From the NCBI GenBank assembly GCA_017871115.1, contig JAFCIZ010000001.1, positions 7,872,001-7,936,000 on the forward strand: a DNA stretch of 64,000 nt. Reading direction: 5' to 3'. The first letter of the stretch is position 1, and each line of letters starts with the position of its first letter. A program made the position numbers and the translations under genes. The notes under the pieces were generated by a model. It made no database searches. It saw only the letters and a program-made list of their open reading frames with translations, and had not been told where the DNA came from. Shown piece by piece: positions 1 through 10,124 of this stretch. The stretch is from Cunninghamella blakesleeana (lineage: Eukaryota > Mucoromycota > Mucoromycetes > Mucorales > Cunninghamellaceae).

Positions 1-1487
1 ACTTACTTTATCCAATGTTCGACTTCAAAGAGTGAATCGATTGCTTAAGGTGGATACAGATAATATCATTGAACAAAAGACTCAACCTTTAAAAAATACC
101 ATTCGTGAACTAACACTTAACAATGTTCAACTGCAAAGAACAACAAGATTATTACAACAAGACTTGGAAGATAAAATCAATAAATTAAACCAATTTCAAA
201 CTGATCAAGTACTCCAAATGAAAAATGTTGGTCCTGAATATGAATATTTGGTCCAAATGATTAATCTACTTCATAGACAGGTAATAATAATAATAATAAT
301 AATAATTAATGCTAATAATATATAAATAAGTAAATAAAAACGATTACTTTTTTTATTAATTTGTATTATTTGTTTATTTATTTATTTATTTATTTGTTGT
401 TGTCTGTCTGTCTGTCTGTGTGTGTTACAAATATTAGATTAATGGGGATATCACTTGTGAATCTACATGTTGTTATACTGCAGCACCTATAGATCAATCC
501 ACCGTTATCATGACTTTACCTCCTGAAGATGGGGACCATGATGAGGAAGGCGTAGAAGCACAACATGTTTGTCGACCTATAATTCATTCATCCATTTCAC
601 AAGGGTCTTTTGCAACGGAATTGGAAAAAAAAGTTTTGCGATTGGAACAAAGAATTGAGGAATTGGAAAATGAAAAGGAAGTTATTTTAAGACAACAATC
701 ATTTAAGGATGAGGATATTGAAATGTTGAAAAGAGAGTTACAAATTAAGGATGATATTGTTTCTCAATTAGAGCAAGATTTTATGGATTTAGAAGAAAAA
801 TTGGTCGTATTTCAAAAGGTAAAAAATATAAAATAATTTTTAATAAAAATAAAAGTATATATAGACACAGTTATTAATTCTTTTTTAATTTCTATTTTTT
901 TTATAAAGGATGTAAATCATTCAGATAGGGCCATTCATCATCATTCACCAAGCCCACCACCTGACCCAAAAAGACAATCACAAATGCTTATGGAATCCAA
1001 ACGTCGATCATTAGCTATTAAAGATACAGATTTATTAGAAAAAATGCTAAGAGGGGATTTAGATATGGAAAATCACACAAATAGTGATATTATACCACCA
1101 TCACCAACAGCATCTACAGTTTCATCACATGGTCATCCTAAAGAAGAAAATGATAATCAAGATCAAACTTCTGAAAAAGTAAATGAGCCACCATCCCCAC
1201 CATCATCTAATCATCATCAACAACAATATTCTACTGTTTCATCAAAATCATTATCATGTTCTATACCATGCTCCTATTCAACTCTTGAAAAAGATGATTA
1301 TAATAAAATCCCATTATCATCACCAGCACCAGCTATTTTTGTTTTTATCACCTTTATTCTCGGATGTGCTGCAAAATTAAATATTACGGATGATTGGACC
1401 TTACCCTTTGTTATGGCTGTCTTAGTATCTGGTTTCTTATGGACTGGTGGTGCAAAAGGTGTACAATTAAAAGTTAAATTGAAATAA
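1..1487 (+). CDS. Coiled-coil protein with C-terminal membrane hairpin (5' partial)
   Basis: The reading frame is open to the window edge, so the N-terminus is missing. Three exons join in frame: 2-280, 438-818 and 909-1487, with GT-AG introns. The first two exons encode heptad-rich coiled coil (for example LEKKVLRLEQRIEELENEKE). The third exon encodes a Ser/Pro/His-rich linker, then two hydrophobic stretches of about 16 residues (around IFVFITFILG and LPFVMAVLVSGF) separated by about 10 residues, then a short basic tail. This looks like a cytosolic coiled-coil protein anchored by a C-terminal membrane hairpin, as in tethers or golgin-like proteins. I do not recognise the family. The splice model is well supported by phase; the function is unassigned. 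Confidence 0.75.
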
Positions 1488-1821
1488 TTTAAACTTTATT
1501 TTTATTTTTATTTTTTTAATTATGTGTAAATATATTTTTTTTCTTATACTTCTTTTTTAATATTATTTATTTATTAGTATTACTATATTCCCTTTTTTTT
1601 ATTTATTCATTTTTTTATTATTATAATGACAATATGATTTATTAATTTTTTTATATTTTTTTTTTTTATTGTAAGCTGAAATTGCTACGTATTATTATTA
1701 TTAACTATATATATTATCTATTTAAGATTTATTAATAAGATGATGATAATAAGTTTAATAATAATAAATAAATAAACAATTAATATATATCTTGACAAAG
1801 TTTCATCCATTGAATAAGTGG

Positions 1822-1856
<35 letters not shown>

Positions 1857-1901
1857 TTTAAGGAGAGAGGGCAAATAACGCGGTTTTGACACAAGTGCTA
1901 C

Positions 1902-1933
1902 GCTACAAAACCTTATTTTCAATAAGGAGTAGC
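1902..1933. other. Two-part hairpin, possible structured RNA
   Basis: GCTAC (1902-1906) pairs with GTAGC (1929-1933), and CCTTATT (1911-1917) pairs with AATAAGG (1921-1927) around a 3-base loop. The two stems are coaxial, separated by an AAAA/A internal loop. That is 12 base pairs in a region where chance pairs would be pure A/T. An RNA element in a 3' UTR, a small RNA or a transposon relic are all possible. Confidence 0.35.
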
Positions 1934-2145
1934 AATACAACCACTATTCTGTATACTTTTGTTTTTTTTACAATAACCATTGATAATTGTTTATTTATTT
2001 TTTTTTATCTAAATTTAATATAAATGCCCGTAGATTACGATTTATATAAAAACCATGGCAATAAAAGGATTTGTTTCTATTTATTTATTTTTTACCATAA
2101 ATATATAATGATAAGGTTTTTTGTCATTTTCTTTTTTCAAGTAGC

Positions 2146-2216
2146 TCTCCTAATATAAACAGACTGAGGCATTTAGGACTCAGCGGAGATATTTTCGGGA
2201 AAGTGGGGGGTTTTTT
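2146..2216 (+). other. Nested inverted repeats followed by T6 run
   Basis: TCTCC (2146-2150) pairs with GGAGA (2185-2189), and CTGAG (2164-2168) pairs with CTCAG (2179-2183). After it comes a G-rich stretch and TTTTTT (2211-2216), which would serve as a Pol III terminator on the plus strand. No A or B box was convincingly found. A small RNA gene is possible but unproven. Confidence 0.3.
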
Positions 2217-2575
2217 CTATTTGATTCTTAATCACACTACTTACATATTATATATGTATAGACATATAAGCATCATTTTATTATCAACATAGATATTATT
2301 TTTATTTAACATACACAAAGGTTTTTATTAAAATAATATAATAAATCAATGTTATCGAAATTTAAAGTTTAAAAAATAGCCTATTTTATATTCTATTTTA
2401 TTTTATTTTTTCGCATAAAAAGGAGAATAAAGGTGGGGGAATATGTACAGAAAAAGCATGAGCCTATTGCATTAAGAAGTTTCTATAGCTAAATTTATAT
2501 TGTCAACTACTTTTAGGGAACAAACAAAAACAAATAAAAAAAACTAAAAGGGAATCATCTAATATTTTCCTATAT

Positions 2576-3913
2576 TTATCCAATTTGTAACAATCTATAT
2601 AAATCAGCAACTAAATAAAGAGAACCACATAAAACGACCAAATCCGTTTTAGAATCAAAGAGAGAATTTGCTAGTTGTAGTCCGTCATTAAGAGATAACT
2701 GAGGTAATACAGTGTGATGATTTTGATGATTGGCTAGTTCGAAAGGGTCAATACAATGAATCCATGGCATACCAATAGGTTGTGAAAATGGTACAGTAAT
2801 GATTATATCGCCCTTTTCATGTATTAAATACGTCAGCATTTCTTCAATAGATTTCCCTTGAGTCACACCTATGATCCAAATCACTCTTGTTAGCTTATTT
2901 TTTTCCATAACCTTATCTACGTATTGTCTTAGAGATTTCATTGCTGGGGAATTATGTGCTCCATCAACAAGCATGGATGATATTGATGATAATGATACAT
3001 GAGATGGAGGGCGAACCCATTCTAATCTTCCTGGCCATTTTGTTTTAAATAATCCTTTTTTAATTATTTTTTGTGTTAATTCAACATGTCCTAATTGATC
3101 AAGCCATTCCAATGCCATGATAGCTGTTGCTGAATTTTCTTGTTGATAGTCACCTTGTAATGATACACTATATTGATAATCAAGTTTTCTTAATGATGAT
3201 TCAGGATGGGTCTTATTTTCAGGTGATAAAATAAGCTGTAAACACTGATGCTGTTGTTGATCAATAGAGCACATGTTCTTTTCCTCATTAAAAGGAATAG
3301 CTTTTGGCATGACAATACAATCAATATTTAATGAATGGGCATGATCTATTAAAGTAAGCAAAGCATTCTTTTCAGTTTGTGGAGCAATAACAACAGGACA
3401 AGAAGGTTTCATAATTCCAGCTTTCGCTTTAGCAATCTCTTGAATAGAATGACCTAGTACACCCATATGATCCCAACCTATAGAAGTTATAATTGTCATA
3501 ATAGGATGTTGAAATACATTAGTAGCATCTTTACTACCACCTAAACCAACTTCAATTACGACTATATCAAGTTGTTCTTGATCAAATAACCATAAAGTAG
3601 CACCAACAAGAATTTCAAAAGAAGTAGCTTGAATTTCATATTGTTGATTGATCGTCTCCACTTTATCTATTGTACGATCATATATTTCTTTACTAATCAT
3701 TTGACCATTGATTTGGATACTATCATGGGGAACTATCAAGTGAGGTGAATTAAAACGACCTACTTTATATCCAGCTTCTAATAAAACACTGGTGATATAG
3801 GCACAGACCGACCCTTTTCCATTTGTACCAGCTACGTGGACTACTTTTAATCGATCTTGAGGATTATTTAACCGTTCAAGTAAAGTATGTATCCTTTCTA
3901 AACCTAACTCCAT
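2576..3913 (-). CDS. FOL3: Dihydrofolate synthase / folylpolyglutamate synthase family
   Basis: Intron-free gene of 445 residues. Members of this Mur-ligase family attach glutamate to dihydropteroate or folate using ATP. Visible motifs are the P-loop HVAGTNGKGS at about residues 26-35, SPHL at 56-59, the Mg-site region EVGLGGSKDATN at about 121-132, TSIGWDHMGVLG after it, and DGAHN at about 317. The short N-terminus without an obvious mitochondrial presequence fits a cytosolic Fol3-type dihydrofolate synthase better than the larger folylpolyglutamate synthase Met7, but the two activities cannot be separated by eye. The family usually has GGR followed by a hydrophobic residue before DATN; here it is GGSK. 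It is divergent with the primase gene across 257 bases. Confidence 0.9.
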   Translation of the reverse strand: MELGLERIHTLLERLNNPQDRLKVVHVAGTNGKGSVCAYITSVLLEAGYKVGRFNSPHLIVPHDSIQINGQMISKEIYDRTIDKVETINQQYEIQATSFEILVGATLWLFDQEQLDIVVIEVGLGGSKDATNVFQHPIMTIITSIGWDHMGVLGHSIQEIAKAKAGIMKPSCPVVIAPQTEKNALLTLIDHAHSLNIDCIVMPKAIPFNEEKNMCSIDQQQHQCLQLILSPENKTHPESSLRKLDYQYSVSLQGDYQQENSATAIMALEWLDQLGHVELTQKIIKKGLFKTKWPGRLEWVRPPSHVSLSSISSMLVDGAHNSPAMKSLRQYVDKVMEKNKLTRVIWIIGVTQGKSIEEMLTYLIHEKGDIIITVPFSQPIGMPWIHCIDPFELANHQNHHTVLPQLSLNDGLQLANSLFDSKTDLVVLCGSLYLVADLYRLLQIG

Positions 3914-4170
3914 TTAAAAAAAATATGTTATTTATTTATAGCTATACTATGTTAATGGTGGTAAACTATAAAAAAATATAAAATAGAAATAGAGATATAT
4001 AAAAAAAATTAAAGATAGTGGGGCGTAAAAAAATAAATAAATTTAAATTCAATAAAGAGCAAATTTAATTTTTTTTAAAAAATAAGCGCGACAATTTTTT
4101 TTTTTTTTTTCGCTTCTCTTTCCACAGTTTTTTTTTATTATATATTTCTTTTTATATAAAAGTCGATACT
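3914..4170. promoter_or_regulatory. Shared divergent promoter, FOL3 / PRI1
   Basis: These 257 bases lie between the start codons of dihydrofolate synthase (-) and primase (+), so one short region must drive both. It has a GCGCGAC site at 4086-4092, E2F/MBF-like in core, followed by a long T run, and a TATATAAA sequence at 4153-4160 only about 10 bases upstream of the primase ATG. Both genes serve S phase (nucleotide and primer supply), so co-regulation is plausible. This is inference. Confidence 0.45.
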
Positions 4171-6904
4171 ATGAGTGATGGAAATGGTACTTATAAATGA
4201 ATACATATAGATCATTAAAGAAGATTTTTATTAATGCTTTTTAATATTTATTGTATTTTTTTTATTTATATATTAAACTTTTAGAACTACACCAAGAATT
4301 AAAAGATATTCCAATGGAAGATTTTTTTACTGACGAAGAAGACGATGATATGAAGGAAGTGCATAGTAACTTGGCCAAAGTACAATTAAAAACTCCCAAT
4401 AGAGATAACATACAATTTCAACCAGTAGCTCTTCGTCCTTTAAAGTATAAATAGATAGATATTTTTTTACAAAAACAATATATTTTCAGTAACAATTTAT
4501 TTACTTGATCTTGATTTTTACTTATTTATTTATTATATACGCACACATACATATTCTTCAATAGTATTGTAGCAGAAGGTGAAGATCCGGTATTTTTATT
4601 AAGATCCTTCTATCAGCGCTTCTTTCCATACAAATCTTATTTCAACTGGTTAAATTATGAAAATGGCAGTAAGTATATATATTATAGATCAAGAAAATAA
4701 AAAAAAGGAAAACACTTTTAAGGAATATGTCAGTAATATGTATGTATGTATACTCACTTTTATTTCCTTCTCTTTTATTATTATTATTATTATTACCACC
4801 ATTATAATAATAAAAATTGATGTTTATTTAATTTATATTTATAGAACCAACCCGAAACTTTACTCATCGTGAATTCAGTTTTACTTTAACAGGTGATATC
4901 TACATTAGATTCAAATCATTTGGTGATATAGATGAATTTAGAAAAGAAATCGAACGTTTACAACCCATCAAAATTGATATCGGAGCTATCTATTCAATCA
5001 AAGTAAGTTGATATAAATAAATAATGAAAATGATAAAATAATAATTGTGATGGAGATGATTACTTTATGGATGATATTGATTGGTTATTATGGTGTTTTT
5101 TATATCCTATTTCTATTTTTAATAGCCAAAAGATAAGAAAACTGTATCCGAAAAAGCATTTCGCCCATTAGAGAAGGAATTCGTGATCGATATTGATATG
5201 ACTGATTATGATGACATTCGCACTTGTTGTACCGGAGGGGATATTTGTGGTTCATGCTGGAATTATATGACTATTGCTATAAAAATTTTAGATGCCTGTT
5301 TAAGAGGTAAGAATATAATATAAAATAAAATAGAATAAAGCTAGTGGATAAGCTTTGAGTATAACTATTCTCTTTCTTTTACCCTTTTTTATAGATGATT
5401 TTGGTTTTAATCATTTATTATGGGTATATTCTGGAAGACGTGGTGTACATTGTTGGGTTGGAGACCAAAGAGCTAGAGTAATGAATAATGAATGCAGAAA
5501 AGCTATTATTAGTTATATGGAAGTTATTAAGGTAAATATATAATAAAATAAAAGTGGTATACTATGTAACATGACACAATTTTCTTTTAAAAAACAATAA
5601 TCTAATTAATGCACACTTATTTCTATGGTACTTTAGGACGTTGTAGGTTCAGGCAAAAAAGTAAGATTACCAGCAACATTACATCCTTCAACTGAGTAAG
5701 TAAAAGAGAAAAATGATAACAATAATATAAGTAATTTATAGTATATATATCAGTCTTATCTCATTTTATTTTATTTTTTATTATTGGTATATTATAATAG
5801 GCGATCATTGAAATTGATTAAACCTTATTTTGTTAAACATGTTTTGAATGGTCAAGGTGTATTGGACACTCAGGAACACTGGAGAAAATTGTTGAATTTA
5901 ATATCAGATAAAAGTAAAGTTTATACATATACTTATTTTTATTATTATATTAATAAAAAAAGGAAAAAATTAATGTTGATGGAAATGAGCGAAAGTCATT
6001 AATATATATATGTATATGCACTGTTTTTAGATATCATTGACAAACTAGATAAACATTGGGAAAGTGATCCTTCTCTTTCAGGTGTTTCAAAATGGGAAGA
6101 ATTAATGCAGGAACTTAAAAAATCGTCACAGGTAAATACTGATATAAAATAAATATAATTATAAAAGCGTATTATATTTCATATTTTAACTAACACGCTT
6201 ATATATATTTCTAATTAGGACAAACCAACAACATCACGTGATATTATATTCCAATATTGTTATCCTCGCCTGGATGACAAAGTATCCACTAATATCAACC
6301 ATTTACTAAAAAGTCCATTTTGTGTTCATCCAAAAACTCGTAAGTTGATATATTGCTATGAACACTTTTGTAATTAAATAAATAACTGTACACTTATATA
6401 ACTATATTTATATTTATCTATATTGTAGAACGTGTCTGTGTTCCTATTGACCCGTCTGATTGTGATTCATTTGATCCTTTATCTATACCAACTACATTTC
6501 AACTTTCTAAAGAATTGAATGAATATGTATCATCACCTTCTGATAGTGATCGTAAAATTCCAGGTAGGAATTAAAAAGTTATATAAATATAGACCATAAT
6601 ATTTATTCTAGTTTGGTGTACATATACTTATATATTTATTTTATTATTTTTATTATTTTTGTTATTTTTATTTATATATAGATTATAAGAAAACGTCATT
6701 AAAACCATACATTGAACTATTTGATAAATTTGTAAATGGTGTTATTCTTGAAAGTCAACGTGAAAAAAGAGGTACCTTTTTTAAAAGAATAAAGCAAAAT
6801 AAAATAATATATAAATATAATCATCAAACTTTATTTTTTCAACTTTATTTTATTTATTTATTTATTTATTTATAGATATAGCATTAAATAGTATGGAATT
6901 CTAG
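4171..6904 (+). CDS. PRI1: DNA primase small (catalytic) subunit
   Basis: Thirteen exons give 467 residues: 4171-4186, 4285-4444, 4565-4668, 4845-5002, 5126-5306, 5395-5531, 5637-5695, 5801-5913, 6031-6131, 6219-6339, 6429-6563, 6682-6771, 6876-6904. All introns are GT-AG and in phase. The protein makes RNA primers within the DNA polymerase alpha-primase complex. Visible family landmarks in order are [30 protein letters not shown], the catalytic aspartates in [10 protein letters not shown], the zinc-binding CC..ICGSC motif, [12 protein letters not shown] with the nucleotide-binding Arg/His, [15 protein letters not shown], and [13 protein letters not shown]. The N-terminus carries about 65 extra acidic residues before the conserved domain, reached through a 16-base first exon; that start is the only in-phase option I found. 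Confidence 0.92.
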
Positions 6905-7133
6905 AATAGATACAATCATATAGGATTATTGATCTTACAACATTAATATTCAAAAATAATATATAAAGTACATGTAAAATAGCCATTTTTTAATAAAACA
7001 ATAATGTAGATCATAATAATAAAGAGTAGAATATGATAAAAACAAATACAAGAGGCTCAACTATATAGAGTATTTATATACATATACATACACATACACA
7101 TACACACATATATATTTGTATATATTTGTTTAT

Positions 7134-7793
7134 TTATTGAAGAGTAGAGGCTAACAAGATTTGACCGCCATAATATAAAGGCAAACCGATCCATTGATTT
7201 AATTTAGATTTGCCAGCAAATTCTTCCCTAGCAACGAATAAATCAGATAAATAAAACATCAAAGCACCAATCAATTGCTGACGAGGAAGAGGGGCATGAG
7301 GGAAACTAGCACTAGCGGTTACTACCATCGTACTGATTACAAGCATGTAACCAACCACAGCACCTTTCATCACAGGATCCTTGATTTTAGGAATTAACCA
7401 TCGACCCACAATACCAGCAGTAACAGTAGTAGCAGCAAGCGCTGTAGTAGCATGTGTTGTATCAATTCCATGTAAAGTGAATGCATATAATAGTGTAATA
7501 TGACCTAATAAGAAACTGAAAAGACCATAAATAAATCCTGATTTTGGGATAAGTAAAACATCACCAGCAGCACCTAATACAAGTCCAAGGATCACAGATT
7601 TATTATAATGGCTTGAATTCATAATATCAGTTCCTTTAGAATTATTGACAATAGCGGATATTAAAAATCCAGTGGAAGCAAGTGGTTTAAATATCCAACG
7701 TCCTTTACGTGATTTATAATGTTCACTAATAAGAAGTAATGGTAATGCTACGGCTGTTAATTTAACACCTTTATTTATGATAAACGATTCCAT
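7134..7793 (-). CDS. YhhN/TMEM86 family membrane protein
   Basis: Single-exon gene of 219 residues. It is almost wholly hydrophobic, with about seven to eight membrane segments. Family landmarks are KPLAS (residues 37-41), a GDVLL motif in the second conserved helix, FLLGHITLLYAF, and SDLFVAREEF followed by GLPLYYGGQILLA near the C-terminus. Animal members (TMEM86B) are lysoplasmalogenases, hydrolysing the vinyl ether of lysoplasmalogens. Since most fungi lack plasmalogens, the fungal substrate is unclear. It is convergent with PRI1 (229 bases between stop codons). The product family is secure; the activity is not. Confidence 0.85.
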   Translation of the reverse strand: MESFIINKGVKLTAVALPLLLISEHYKSRKGRWIFKPLASTGFLISAIVNNSKGTDIMNSSHYNKSVILGLVLGAAGDVLLIPKSGFIYGLFSFLLGHITLLYAFTLHGIDTTHATTALAATTVTAGIVGRWLIPKIKDPVMKGAVVGYMLVISTMVVTASASFPHAPLPRQQLIGALMFYLSDLFVAREEFAGKSKLNQWIGLPLYYGGQILLASTLQ

Positions 7794-9440
7794 AGTTTAT
7801 GTAATATAAAAGAATAAAAATAAAAAATAAAAAGTTAAGTGAAAGAAAAAAAATAAAAAGGATAAAGAGAAAAGAAAGAAAAATCTTTAAAGCTGAAAAA
7901 TTATTTTTTTATTTCTGAAGTTTAAATTTGTACGGTTGTAATTTTATACTGTGAGAAATAAACTATTTTTTTTTTGCATATGTAAATTTCAATGATTATC
8001 ATCTTGGTAATACAATAAACTATATCTTTTACTTTAATAATATTCAAAATAGTATAATTATTACCATTCTTTAATTTTTTTTTTCTTACCATTAAAATGA
8101 AAAAATAAATAATGTTACACAGCAGTTGTTCGAATACATAATCTTCTTTTCACCTATTTAAGATACACACATAAAAGTAAAAAAACTTTAAAGGCACTAA
8201 TGAATAAATACTTTACTCTGTTTTCTTTTTTAAAAATTATATTACTAGTTTTATAGATAAATAAAAAACAATATTGTTTGTCAATGAGTTTACTTTTTTT
8301 TTGTTTTTATTTTTCTATCTTATGCATTAAATCCTATACAAAGATAAAAGAAGCGAAAATCCTAACCAAAGGTTTTGGTTCGACACTAAGAGGGGAGTTC
8401 AATAATGTGGTTAATTTCACTTAAAGCATATCTTCTCTTTTTATTTCTCATTACGTCTTGTTAAGCCATCAAGTAGCAGCTGTGGTAAAGAAATAGAAGT
8501 AAAAAAAGTTTTAAAATTATACTTGCAAGACAGAGGATGTAATATTGCTAAAACTCGTCGCGCCACGTTAAAACTAACTACAATAAGCCGATCAGCTTTT
8601 GGTAGGATAATGGTACAGGCACGAAATATGAATAAATAAAAAAAAGTAGCCATAAAACTATTATTCTATTTGTATTATTTCTAACAAATTATCACATATA
8701 ATATTAAAAATGTAATAGTAGCAATGATGATAGTAACAATATTTACCTACTATAGAAAAAACAACACGTATACGTTAAAAAACTACCACCAAGTATAAGT
8801 AATAAAAGAGTAGCACCAAAAATTACAAAAATGGTCGAAAGAAATCATAAAAAGACCAACACCAGAGAAAAAGGTACACTATAAGTGAAGGATCATAAAA
8901 TGCAATCTCCAGAAATAGTAAATTTATCTATTCTATTATATTGTAATAAATATATTTATAAACTTATTTTATTATGCAACAACGAGTATATATAAATTTT
9001 GCGAATAAGGTTGAAACAATGTCTAGCATAAAAGGAACTACTTGCCTAGAAATAAAAAACACGTAGGAGTAATATAATAAATGTAAGACCAAATAAAACT
9101 GTTGTATTAGATAAAAAATATTTATAAATTAATTAGTATACTGTAATATTTGTATATGCATATATATATTAAATAATAAGAATAATATCTACCGCAAAGG
9201 AAACAACCCACAGTAAAAAAATATAATTACAAAAAAACTACAATATGTGGATTTTCTTTTATAGGTTCCAAAAAAATCCATTCATAATGTGTAAGTAGTA
9301 ATTTTTTTTTCAATATAAAAAGTGTGATTTAAAGCGGCGTATGAAAGCTTTCAAGTCACATTAAACTAATAAAAAAAAGTGAAAAACAAAAATTTAGCTC
9401 CACTCTCTTTCTCACAACTATTTTTATATAATACTTAAAC
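7794..9440. other. Long intergenic region, TOM7 promoter plus repeat relic
   Basis: This gap contains the upstream region of the YhhN gene at one end and the upstream region of TOM7 at the other. Apart from the dispersed repeat at 8330-8625, no supported gene was found. An ORF inside the repeat (8441-8653, minus) is a fragment of the repeat, not a gene: its counterpart near 45 kb is broken by stops. Confidence 0.6.
8330..8625 (-). repeat. Dispersed repeat, 5'-truncated copy with poly(A)-like end
   Basis: Read on the minus strand, this segment aligns along its length with 44920-45240 (plus strand). Shared blocks include CCTACCAAAAG.TGATCGGC, TTTTAACGTGGCGCGA, CTCTGTCTTGC and GTGTCGAACC. Both copies end with CATAAGATA followed by an A-rich tail (here about 8295-8328, read in reverse). 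A shared A-rich 3' end with different 5' extents is typical of retroposons. A perfect 7-bp hairpin (AACCAAA/TTTGGTT) lies near the 3' end. Confidence 0.7.
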
Positions 9441-9791
9441 ATGGTCTCTGAATCTACTAAAGAAACTTTACTCAAGGTATTTTATTTTATATTAAATATT
9501 ATAATAATATAATAGTAGAAAGCTTATATATATATATATTTATTTATTGCTATATTATTACATTATGTAGGTCTTTGATATTACAAAAAAGACAGTCCAT
9601 ATTGCCTTTATTCCTGCTATTATCTATATTGGTATGACCCATAGCAATCCTAGACCTTCATGGCTCAAGTAAGTACTTAATATGAATAGAGAAAAAATAA
9701 ATTCATATAAAAAATAGATTAAGTTTTTTAATTTATTTATTTCTTTAATGAAAATATTATTTATTTTAGGTTGATTAGTCCTCTTGCTTAA
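9441..9791 (+). CDS. TOM7: Mitochondrial import receptor subunit Tom7
   Basis: Three small exons (9441-9476, 9571-9668, 9770-9791) encode 51 residues. The spliced protein has a short charged N-terminus, one membrane segment (about residues 20-34, VHIAFIPAIIYIGMT) and the typical fungal ending SNPRPS..KLISPLA. Tom7 is a small tail-anchored subunit of the outer-membrane TOM complex that tunes assembly with Tom40 and Tom22. The introns have canonical ends (GTATTT..TAG and GTAAGT..TAG) and keep frame. No exon is long enough to stand out as an ORF, so automated callers could miss it. The family match rests on length, topology and the conserved C-terminal motif. Confidence 0.88.
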
Positions 9792-10124
9792 AAAAATTCC
9801 TTAAAATAGCCCTAAAAAATGTAGCCTATAGACTCAAAAACGATATATATATATTACTACAAAATTCTTACACCACATTACCTTTAAATAACTACTCACC
9901 ATTTATATACTCTTTTATCTCTTTAATTGTTTATATTGTTATATTTCACCATAAACCATATTTAAAAATAATTATTATAAAATATAAAATTTGAAGTTTT
10001 GTCATAAATATTTTTATTATTATTATTGTTATAAACATTAAAATTATTTTGATTATAGATACATAAAAAAGCAAAAAAAAAAAAGAGTATAATAGAAATA
10101 TTTAAGTATGAATTTAAGTTCCAA
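9792..10124. other. 3' ends of TOM7 and PIK1
   Basis: Gap of 333 bases between convergent stop codons. It is AT-rich with (TTA)n and poly(A) tracts and no visible gene. Confidence 0.6.

Larger units (their letters stand above)
1488..2575. other. Intergenic region between convergent genes, with two hairpin-forming islands
   Basis: This stretch separates the 3' ends of the coiled-coil gene (+) and the dihydrofolate synthase gene (-), so it should hold two 3' UTRs and no promoter. It is mostly A/T with a (TTA)n run near 1830-1856. Two islands are less AT-rich and can fold: 1881-1945 and 2140-2216. No ORF of note was seen. Confidence 0.5.

Noticed and set aside
4657..4872. Frame running through the third primase intron
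   Set aside because: It reads the wrong frame of exon 3 and then intron; the primase splice model explains the conserved parts.
8441..8653. 70-codon frame in the 8.3-kb repeat
   Set aside because: The homologous stretch near 45 kb contains several stops, so the frame is not maintained.
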